Part shown: one piece after another, positions 1-5,628 of the stretch
How positions within the stretch are numbered: the stretch's first letter is position 1
How the letters are laid out: every line of letters begins with the position of its first letter
NCBI GenBank assembly: GCA_903930515.1
Contig: CAIYYW010000086.1
Span: forward strand, 1-8,297
Length of the DNA: 8,297 nt
DNA from: an uncultured delta proteobacterium
Lineage (GTDB): Bacteria; RBG-13-61-14; DRUE01
Reading direction: 5' to 3'
Position numbers and translations under genes: made by a program
The notes under the pieces: generated by a model
What the model was told of the DNA's origin: nothing
The model's input: the letters and a program-made list of their open reading frames with translations, nothing else
The model's database searches: none

Positions 1-824
1 CGCCAGACTTGGATTTTGCGCTCCAAATCCTGGTACGCCACCAGGCCGCCGTCATAAGACACCCCGGCGCAATAGCCCTCCAAGATCACTTCCTCCAGAC
101 TAACCCGGTTGGTGAGATAAATCCGGTTCCGGTTTTCGCCGATGGTGAGAAAGGGCTGGCTCAGGATCACTTCCGCCTGGGAGGACACTCCGAGGAATTT
201 CATCCCCTGCGGCAGTTCCCAGACCCGGCGGCCTTGCAGGTTCAGGATCATCCCGGAAGTGGAATCGTAGATAAACTGCTCCTCCGGATCAAAACCCACA
301 TACCAGATATATGTTTCGCGCTCCCAGAGCGGGTTTAAGGACCGGTCATAAAGATAAATCTTTTTCGCCAGCGCCTCTCCGAACACGACAAAATTCCCTT
401 TCGGGCTTAACCGGGTGTTGAAATAGCGATACGGGTTGAGTTTGACCGCCAGTTCCTGCCCTTGCCGGTCCATCAGATGCACGCTCAAATCCAGGGTGGT
501 CAATTGGCCGGTCTTGGGAACCGGGCTGGTCTGAAAAAGAATGGTCCGGCCGTCCTGGCTGACCCCGGCCCCGGTCGTAAATTTCAAGTCATCCTGCTTC
601 CAGAGCAATTTGCCGTTCGGATCATAAAACTTGATAAAATGATCGCCCTGAACCAGGACCTCCCCGGTTTTGGTTGCCAGGAAAATCCCTTTAATATCCT
701 CCTTGAAACTTTCCTTGAACACCAGACCCTTGGCCAAACCTTCCTTGCCCCCGCTCTCGGGCCGGGCCGCGAACCAAGCCACGAGCGCGCTTAAAGATAG
801 AAAGACCGCAACCATTTTTTTCAT
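1..824 (-). CDS. Exported beta-propeller-like protein of unknown function (partial, 3' end off the left edge)
   Basis: An open frame begins at an ATG and runs about 274 codons off the window without a stop, so only the N-terminal part is visible. The protein starts MKKMVAVFLSLSALVAW, a lysine n-region plus hydrophobic stretch typical of a Sec signal peptide; cleavage probably falls near residues 17-25. The rest is built of short beta-strand-like units with recurring aromatic and glycine turns, such as GKLLWK, NPLWERE and GRRVWELP, interleaved with segments like GVSQDGRTILF, RLSPKGNFVVF and GVSYDGGLVAY. This pattern of alternating strand and DG/PKG turns resembles WD40/PQQ/YVTN-type beta-propellers. 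I recognise no catalytic motif. A second in-frame ATG lies three codons downstream, with no good ribosome site at either; the promoter position favours the first. It is divergent from the phosphofructokinase gene. Fold assignment is inference; the coding status and export signal are well supported. Confidence 0.8.
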   Translation of the reverse strand, partial: MKKMVAVFLSLSALVAWFAARPESGGKEGLAKGLVFKESFKEDIKGIFLATKTGEVLVQGDHFIKFYDPNGKLLWKQDDLKFTTGAGVSQDGRTILFQTSPVPKTGQLTTLDLSVHLMDRQGQELAVKLNPYRYFNTRLSPKGNFVVFGEALAKKIYLYDRSLNPLWERETYIWYVGFDPEEQFIYDSTSGMILNLQGRRVWELPQGMKFLGVSSQAEVILSQPFLTIGENRNRIYLTNRVSLEEVILEGYCAGVSYDGGLVAYQDLERKIQVW

Positions 825-831
825 ATTTATG

Positions 832-861
832 ATTATATCCGCATTTTGAAAATTTTGTCCA
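832..861 (-). promoter_or_regulatory. Sigma70-like promoter of the beta-propeller gene, implying a leaderless mRNA
   Basis: On the minus strand a perfect TATAAT (837-832) is preceded, with an 18-bp spacer, by TGGACA (861-856). The expected transcription start, six to seven bases after the -10 box, is at about 826-825, one or two bases before the ATG at 824. There is no Shine-Dalgarno sequence between the -10 box and the start. The box match is seen directly; promoter activity and leaderless initiation are inferred. Confidence 0.55.
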
Positions 862-883
862 ATCCGGAGGGAATCCGAGGCGC

Positions 884-912
884 TTGCAAAGGGAAATATA
901 TTTGCTTAATAT
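884..912 (+). promoter_or_regulatory. Probable sigma70-like promoter for the phosphofructokinase cluster
   Basis: TTGCAA (884-889) and TAATAT (907-912) are separated by 17 bp, each matching four of six consensus positions. The predicted start near 919 would leave a leader of roughly 40 bases before the ATG at 958. It lies back to back with the promoter of the divergent gene. The match is moderate, so this is a candidate only. Confidence 0.4.
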
Positions 913-942
913 AGCACCAATCTGGTCTGTTTTTTTCAAAAG

Positions 943-949
943 AAGGAGG
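943..949 (+). promoter_or_regulatory. Strong Shine-Dalgarno site of the phosphofructokinase gene
   Basis: AAGGAGG lies eight bases before the ATG at 958, a near-perfect complement to the 16S rRNA 3' end. It fixes the start of the phosphofructokinase and is the strongest ribosome site in the window. Confidence 0.85.
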
Positions 950-957
950 AGTAAAAA

Positions 958-1995
958 ATGAGCAAGCGGGTGGGGATTCTAACCGGTGGAGGAGATTGTC
1001 CGGGGTTGAACGCGGTGATCCGGGCGGTGCTGGTCAAGGGGATCCGTAATTACAACTTTAAGTTTATCGGGATCAAGAACGGCTGGTCGGGTTTGCTGGA
1101 TTTTGAATGGGAGAACCTGGACCGGCAATCCATCTCCGGGATTATCCACCGGGGAGGAACCATCCTGGGGACCAGCCGGACCAACCCGGTGAAAAACCCG
1201 GAAGTGAAAGCGCTGGCGATGGAGAATTTCAAGAAGCTGAGGCTGGACGCATTGATTACGATCGGGGGAGAGGATACCCTGGGGGCCGCGATGGAGCTTT
1301 ACCAGGCAGGGATCAATATCGTGGCCGTGCCCAAGACCATTGATAATGATGTGGCCGGGACGGATTATACCTTCGGGTTTGACACTGCGGTCCAGATCGC
1401 CACCGAGGCGATTGACCGTCTCCATACCACAGCCGAGTCGCACAACCGGATTATGATTTTGGAAGTGATGGGACGGCACGCGGGCTGGATCGCCATCTAT
1501 TCCGGGATCGCCGGGGGCGCGGATGTGATCCTGATCCCGGAGGTTCCGTTCGAGTTGGAAGATGTGGTCCAGGTTATCAATGCGCGGCGGGAGCGGGGAA
1601 GGAGCTTCAGCATCGTAGTGATCGCGGAAGGCGCCTGCCCCAAGGGCAAAAAAGACGCGTATCTGAAGACCGATAAGGTGGATGATTTCGGCCATGTCCA
1701 ACTGGGCGGAGTGGCAGTGGCCTTAGCCAAGGACCTGGAGAAAATGACCGGTCTGGACTGCCGCACCACCATCCTCGGACATGTCCAGAGGGGCGGAAGC
1801 CCGACCGCGTTTGACCGGTTCCTGGCAACCCGCTACGGGATTTGCGCCGTGGATATGGTGCACAAAGAACAATGGGGGTATATGGCCGCGCTCAGGGGAA
1901 CGGAAATTGTCCCGGTCCTGCTCGAAGATTGCATAAAGGCGGAAAAGACGGTTCCGATGGAACTGTATGAAGTAGCCAAGGTATTCTTCGGATAG
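958..1995 (+). CDS. 6-phosphofructokinase, PPi-type active-site signature (group III/mixed-substrate family)
   Basis: Phosphorylates fructose 6-phosphate at C1 in the cytoplasm. At 345 residues it is a normal-length bacterial PfkA-superfamily protein with the whole active site visible: phosphoryl-donor loop GGGDCPGLN (10-18), GTSR (71-74), GGED (103-106), PKTIDND (125-131) with the catalytic Asp at 129, MGRHAGW (171-177), the AEG glutamate (224) and HVQRGGSP (275-282). Asp106 stands where ATP enzymes have Gly (Gly104 in E. coli PfkA), and Lys126 where they have Gly (PGTIDND). In this family that Asp/Lys pair marks pyrophosphate-dependent enzymes (EC 2.7.1.90), whose reaction is reversible and serves glycolysis and gluconeogenesis. 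Donor preference is inferred from these residues. It heads a tight cluster: the next gene begins 2 bp after its stop. The start is set by a strong ribosome site. Confidence in the family is very high, in PPi use fairly high. Confidence 0.97.
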   Translation: MSKRVGILTGGGDCPGLNAVIRAVLVKGIRNYNFKFIGIKNGWSGLLDFEWENLDRQSISGIIHRGGTILGTSRTNPVKNPEVKALAMENFKKLRLDALITIGGEDTLGAAMELYQAGINIVAVPKTIDNDVAGTDYTFGFDTAVQIATEAIDRLHTTAESHNRIMILEVMGRHAGWIAIYSGIAGGADVILIPEVPFELEDVVQVINARRERGRSFSIVVIAEGACPKGKKDAYLKTDKVDDFGHVQLGGVAVALAKDLEKMTGLDCRTTILGHVQRGGSPTAFDRFLATRYGICAVDMVHKEQWGYMAALRGTEIVPVLLEDCIKAEKTVPMELYEVAKVFFG

Positions 1996-1997
1996 CA

Positions 1998-3098
1998 GTG
2001 CGGAAGCGGCCGGTTATTTTTGAGCGTTTTCCCAATCTGGAAGGCGCGATCCCCTGGATCAGTCTGGGAGAATTTCCCACCCCGATCCCAAAGCTGGAAA
2101 AACTGGGAGCCGCGATTGGTTTAAGTCAGCTTTATTGCAAGCGCGACGACCTGTCTCATCCGGAATACGGCGGGAACAAGATAAGGAAGCTGGAATTCCT
2201 GCTGGCGGACGCGGTCCGGCTGAAACGGAAAAGCGTGTTCACCATCGGCGCTTGGGGATCCAACCACATCCTCGCCACCACCATCCTTTCCCGGAAATTG
2301 GGGCTGCAACCGATTGCCATTATGGTCCCGCAATGCGGACAGGAATACGCGCGGAACAACCTTCTGGCCAACTTCACCCTCAGCTGCGAACTCAATTACG
2401 CGGCCGGAACGCTCTCAGCCGGCTGTAAAATCATCGAGGTCTATCTGAGGCATTGGCGTCAAGGCAGCCGCCCCTATTTTATCTGGGCCGGGGGTTCCAC
2501 CCCGCTGGGCACGCTCGGGTATGTCAACGCCGGCTTGGAGATAGCGGACCAGGTTAAAGAGGGACTCCTGCCGGAGCCGGATTATATTTTCTGCGCGGTC
2601 GGGAGCTGCGGCACCTTTGCCGGCCTGGTGATCGGGATGAAGCTGGCCGGTTTGAAGACCAGGATTTTTGGGGTTCGGGTTTACGATAAAATCGGCGCCA
2701 ACACCTATCAGGCCTTCCGCTTGGCCGGCAAAGCCTTGCGCCTGCTCCGGAAAGCTGACCCGACCGTTCCTGTCCTTAGGCTCAGCCGTTCGGACTTTCC
2801 GGTGCTTCACGATTATGCCGGGCCCGGATATGCCGTCTCCACTGTGGCTGGCAAGGACGCGGTTCAGATGGGCAAAGACCTGGAGGGATTGCAATTGGAT
2901 ACCACTTATACCGGGAAGAGTCTGGCTGGCTTGATTGACCTGGCCCGCAAAGACGGCTTAAATAATAAGGTGGTGGTTTTCCTGAATAGCTTCAACTCGC
3001 GGGACCTGGCAAAACTGGCCCCGGCTTTCCGGCCTTACCGGGAACTTCCGGAACAGTTCCGGGCGTGTTTTGAAGGAAAGGATGGGAGATCTGAATAA
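1998..3098 (+). CDS. PLP-dependent enzyme, ACC deaminase/D-cysteine desulfhydrase family
   Basis: A 366-residue fold-type II PLP enzyme (PALP superfamily). Visible motifs are the N-terminal WISLGEFPTPIPKLEKL segment (20-36), KRDD (48-51), the PLP-lysine block GGNKIRKLE (58-66, Lys61 as the Schiff-base lysine), GAWGSNH (84-90) with the serine-asparagine pair, the long diagnostic block AGGSTPLGTLGYVNAG (164-179), a cofactor-phosphate loop GSCGTFAGL (202-210) and YTGKSLAGL (304-312), whose Tyr304 lies where ACC deaminase has a catalytic tyrosine. Members cleave 1-aminocyclopropane-1-carboxylate to 2-oxobutyrate and ammonia, or D-cysteine to pyruvate, H2S and ammonia. The motifs do not decide between these. 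The GTG start lies 2 bp after the phosphofructokinase stop with no good ribosome site, so translational coupling is likely; no in-frame ATG occurs until residue 109, well inside the catalytic domain. The cysteine at 204 in the phosphate loop, usually Gly in this family, is a mild oddity. Confidence 0.9.
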   Translation: MRKRPVIFERFPNLEGAIPWISLGEFPTPIPKLEKLGAAIGLSQLYCKRDDLSHPEYGGNKIRKLEFLLADAVRLKRKSVFTIGAWGSNHILATTILSRKLGLQPIAIMVPQCGQEYARNNLLANFTLSCELNYAAGTLSAGCKIIEVYLRHWRQGSRPYFIWAGGSTPLGTLGYVNAGLEIADQVKEGLLPEPDYIFCAVGSCGTFAGLVIGMKLAGLKTRIFGVRVYDKIGANTYQAFRLAGKALRLLRKADPTVPVLRLSRSDFPVLHDYAGPGYAVSTVAGKDAVQMGKDLEGLQLDTTYTGKSLAGLIDLARKDGLNNKVVVFLNSFNSRDLAKLAPAFRPYRELPEQFRACFEGKDGRSE

Positions 3099-4213
3099 TG
3101 AAAAAATGGGTTTGGGGTATGGTCTTGACATTCCTGATTGCAAAAGGAGGCTCGGCAATGGAACCGGTTTATACTTTTCTGGAAAAAGACGGGTCTAGTG
3201 GCAAAGTCCATAACCTGGTCCTGGAGGACTTCAAGCTTCATCCCGCGGAAAGCTTCTGGTACACCGAGAGTTATTTTTTCATCGCCTATCTGGACAGCGG
3301 GGAGATCGCATACCTGAACCTGCTCGTCTCCAATATGGGCTTGAAAAAAAATCAGCCGGCCCTCACCCTCACCATCATCACCCCCAGCCGGGAGCGACTG
3401 ACCGCGGAAAAGGATTTCCCGCCCGAGGATTTGAAAATTTCCGGAAATGCTTTCTCCCTGAAAATCGGGGATAACCTCCTGTCCGGAGACGACCGGAAGC
3501 AGAAGCTGAGCGTGCGACAGGAGAAGCTGGGGTTGGAGTTGGAGTTCACCAGCCCCACTCCCGGGTTCAAGGTCGGAGACGGCTGCGCCTGGTTCGGGAG
3601 CAAGAAGGACGCCTATCTTTGTATCAACTACCCTGCCCCGCGCGCAAGGGTGAGCGGATATATCCTTTATAACGACAAGAAAGTCGCGGCCAAGGGATGG
3701 GGGTATTTGGACCACTCCTGGTATAACGCCAGTACCACCGACTTTGAAAAGACCTGGCATAATTTCAAATTCTTCTCCCCCAACCAAAACCTCCTGATCA
3801 CCAGCTTCCTCACCACCGAGAATTTCGGCGGCAAGCGGGTCAGCCTGGTCAGCCTGGTAAATGACCAGCAGGTCTTGATGACGACCACCGACCTGCGCGT
3901 GGCCGAGTCCCAATTGGAATTTGACCCGGTGGGCAAAAAAACCTTCCCCAAACGAATCCAGTTTGAATTCTCCGCCCCGGACTATTCCGGAAAAATCAAT
4001 TTTGACGCCAGCAAGGTGATTGAGAAAATGGATGTTTTGGAAAAGCTGAATAAGTCCGCGACCAGCCGCGCCTTGAAATGGACCATTCAAACCTTTGTCA
4101 CCAAGCCCTTTTACTACCGGTCGGTCGGACCCGCGGAATTGGAACTGACCGCCAAAGGGTCTTTGAGCAAAATCTCCGGACAGGCCTCCTGCGAAGTCAT
4201 CTTTGTGAAATAA
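3098..4213 (+). CDS. Exported CrtC/AttH-like (lipocalin-fold) protein
   Basis: A 371-residue protein beginning with a plausible Sec signal peptide (KK at 2-3, hydrophobic stretch about 4-15, likely cleavage after GSA at residue 20). The mature part is rich in predicted beta strands. Two blocks recall the CrtC N-terminal lipocalin/AttH/Svf1-like superfamily: an N-terminal strand block ESFWYTESYFFIAYLDSG followed by YLNLLVSNMG, and the hallmark GWGYLDHSWYN (200-210), with Asp205, His206 and Trp208. CrtC is a carotenoid hydratase, but many relatives are exported proteins of unknown role, and no carotenoid gene is nearby. The superfamily call is therefore moderately confident and the substrate unknown. 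Its ATG overlaps the previous stop by one base (TAATG), and GGGAG about nine bases upstream gives a good ribosome site, so it is the last gene of the three-gene cluster. Its stop faces the convergent hydrolase gene across 5 bp. Confidence 0.75.
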   Translation: MKKWVWGMVLTFLIAKGGSAMEPVYTFLEKDGSSGKVHNLVLEDFKLHPAESFWYTESYFFIAYLDSGEIAYLNLLVSNMGLKKNQPALTLTIITPSRERLTAEKDFPPEDLKISGNAFSLKIGDNLLSGDDRKQKLSVRQEKLGLELEFTSPTPGFKVGDGCAWFGSKKDAYLCINYPAPRARVSGYILYNDKKVAAKGWGYLDHSWYNASTTDFEKTWHNFKFFSPNQNLLITSFLTTENFGGKRVSLVSLVNDQQVLMTTTDLRVAESQLEFDPVGKKTFPKRIQFEFSAPDYSGKINFDASKVIEKMDVLEKLNKSATSRALKWTIQTFVTKPFYYRSVGPAELELTAKGSLSKISGQASCEVIFVK

Positions 4214-4218
4214 GCAGG

Positions 4219-5418
4219 CTACTTAAAACTATCCGCGATTGCGGGAGCCAGCATTTTCCCCAGCAGTTGATGACCGGCCGGATTCAGATGACCGTCCAGC
4301 CGGAAGAATAAACTGGTATTTTTGGACGCGGTTCTGAATTGGCCGGTGAACTGCAGAAATTCCAGGCCGTCCCTTTGACAGGCATCGGCAATGGCCTGAT
4401 CCATTGCCTCCGAAGTCAGCATTTGGGGATCAAGGTTAAAGCCGAATCTACGGGGAGTGTTGAAATCAGCCTCGCTGATATAAATCCGGTGCGGGATGAA
4501 AACCACCATCACCCGCGCCTTATATTTATCCGCATCATTTTTTATCCGCTCAAGCTCTTTCGCCATCTCCTTTATATGCTCCCGGGTCTTCGGATTTTCC
4601 AGGGATTCCAACTCCAAAAAATAATCCGGGTTGGTGATTGCCAGATAAATGACCGCGGGGTTAAACTCTCCGGAAAGAAATATTTTTTTTACTTCCTCGT
4701 CAAGCAGATTGAATCTCTCCTTCTGTTCCGGATTGAACCGCGCCAGAGTCTGGCCGGCTTGCTCTTTCCAGGCCTGATGGATCTTCGCGTCCGTAATCAC
4801 CGGGGTAAAATTCTTCGCAATCAGGCTCGCGGTATAAGGATAAATCCGTCGGATCAGGCCGGCCAGGGTTTGCCTTAAACTTTTTTCAGGTTGTTCGGCA
4901 ACCCCGCTCTCCGGCCCCGGCCGAGATTGCGCCAAATCATCACCCTGCAAAATCCCCACGATCACCAAATCCGGCTTTAAGACCGCGATCGCCTTTTCCG
5001 CAATCTCCGCGTATTCTTTCGGCCCGGCTCCGGGCTTCCCCAGGTCATCTACTTCAACATTTAGCCCCTGCTCATTCAAAATCCCTTCCAAAACCTTCGG
5101 CCAGCTCTGCTCAATCTCCACCCCCCAGCCATAAGTAAAGGAATCCCCAATCGCCATAATCCGGTATTTGACAGGTTGCGCAATCGGATTCTTAACATCC
5201 CTGAATCCATTATTATTCACATAAACTTCATATTTGTATTCAATGGTTTGGGAGATAATTCTGGTAAAGGGATTGAAGATCAGACCGTCATTGAATTGCC
5301 TTTCCGCGAACCTGGAAACAATGGCCCGATCAATTCCGATGGTGATTAAAATCAGGATCCCGAAATAGATGGTGAAGAAAAAAAGTCGTTTTAAAATGCC
5401 TGGTTTTGCTTGCGCCAT
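4219..5418 (-). CDS. Membrane-anchored SGNH/GDSL hydrolase
   Basis: With the start chosen here the protein has 399 residues: a short basic cytoplasmic tail, one transmembrane helix (about 12-29, LFFFTIYFGILILITIGI) and an extracytoplasmic SGNH-hydrolase domain. The domain opens with VNNNGFRD (67-74), then block I AIGDSFTYGWG (89-99, nucleophile Ser93), block II LGKPGAGP (126-133), a block III position reading GDD (159-161), IPHRIYIS further on, and the C-terminal RLDGHLNPAGH (373-383), with Asp375 and His377 as the acid/base pair. Such proteins are esterases or acyl hydrolases of surface glycans or lipids; the substrate cannot be read here. The frame remains open upstream to an ATG at 5589, but the extra 57 residues look non-coding, lie over a strong promoter of the opposite strand, and would put the anchor deep inside. 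A promoter just upstream of 5418 supports the shorter form. The Asn of block III appears replaced by Asp. Confidence 0.87.
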   Translation of the reverse strand: MAQAKPGILKRLFFFTIYFGILILITIGIDRAIVSRFAERQFNDGLIFNPFTRIISQTIEYKYEVYVNNNGFRDVKNPIAQPVKYRIMAIGDSFTYGWGVEIEQSWPKVLEGILNEQGLNVEVDDLGKPGAGPKEYAEIAEKAIAVLKPDLVIVGILQGDDLAQSRPGPESGVAEQPEKSLRQTLAGLIRRIYPYTASLIAKNFTPVITDAKIHQAWKEQAGQTLARFNPEQKERFNLLDEEVKKIFLSGEFNPAVIYLAITNPDYFLELESLENPKTREHIKEMAKELERIKNDADKYKARVMVVFIPHRIYISEADFNTPRRFGFNLDPQMLTSEAMDQAIADACQRDGLEFLQFTGQFRTASKNTSLFFRLDGHLNPAGHQLLGKMLAPAIADSFK

Positions 5419-5436
5419 TGCTTTATCGCTGGAACC

Positions 5437-5465
5437 AAAATAGCTCAAGAAATCCCTCCCGTCAA
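5437..5465 (-). promoter_or_regulatory. Sigma70-like promoter of the SGNH hydrolase gene
   Basis: On the minus strand TTGACG (5465-5460) and TATTTT (5442-5437) are spaced by 17 bp, matching five and four of six consensus bases. The predicted start near 5430 would give a leader of about 12 bases before the ATG at 5418. This makes the longer upstream start at 5589 unlikely from this promoter. No clear Shine-Dalgarno lies in that short leader. Confidence 0.55.
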
Positions 5466-5526
5466 TACTCGGAACCGGTCTTTTTAACCTAATCCTGAAA
5501 TTCCCCTGAGATTTATCAAATTGAGC

Positions 5527-5555
5527 TTGAAAAAAAAATAATAAGCGGCTATAAT
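5527..5555 (+). promoter_or_regulatory. Strong sigma70-like promoter of the glycosyltransferase-GH57 operon
   Basis: TTGAAA (5527-5532) and a perfect TATAAT (5550-5555) are separated by the optimal 17 bp, with an A-rich spacer. This is the best promoter match in the window. The predicted start near 5562 gives a leader of about 55 bases to position 5617 or 67 to the ATG at 5629. It is divergent from the hydrolase promoter, with about 61 bp between the two -35 boxes. Confidence 0.7.
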
Positions 5556-5602
5556 AGAAACTAAGGGCAATGGGTCTGAATCTAACCATTTAGGATTTGG
5601 CT

Positions 5603-5609
5603 GAGGGGG
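5603..5609 (+). promoter_or_regulatory. Shine-Dalgarno site pointing to a start upstream of the first ATG
   Basis: GAGGGGG is the only purine-rich ribosome site upstream of the glycosyltransferase. Its end is 7 bases from an in-frame ATC at 5617 but 19 bases from the first ATG at 5629. An in-frame TGA at 5602-5604 excludes longer starts. The spacing therefore favours initiation at or near 5617. Confidence 0.5.
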
Positions 5610-5628
5610 CATAAGTATCAAGATTTTA

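Noticed and set aside
9-794. Two plus-strand frames (9-338 and 462-794) over the first gene
   Set aside because: The minus-strand frame across the same region is open without interruption to the left edge, starts with a signal peptide and has a promoter; these are its shadows.
979-1701. 240-codon minus-strand open frame opposite the phosphofructokinase
   Set aside because: It is a mirror of a strongly conserved gene with complete active-site motifs; its own translation is rich in Pro, Gly, His and Arg with no domain and has no ribosome site.
3839-3857. Tandem GTCAGCCTG repeat inside the lipocalin-like gene
   Set aside because: Two copies of 9 bp encoding VSLVSLV, in frame within a beta-strand-like stretch; no sign of wider repeat structure.
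3035-4090. 351-codon minus-strand open frame opposite the exported lipocalin-like gene
   Set aside because: Long, but the plus-strand gene has a signal peptide, ribosome site, coupling to its neighbour and a family motif. The reverse frame lacks all of these and also covers the end of the PLP gene.
4188-4218. CCTGC/GCAGG pair at the convergent junction as a terminator
   Set aside because: Only a 5-bp stem with a 21-base loop and no T run; probably chance.
5419-5589. N-terminal extension of the SGNH hydrolase to the ATG at 5589
   Set aside because: No ribosome site, it overlaps a strong opposite-strand promoter, has low-complexity composition, and would bury the membrane anchor; the start at 5418 has its own promoter.
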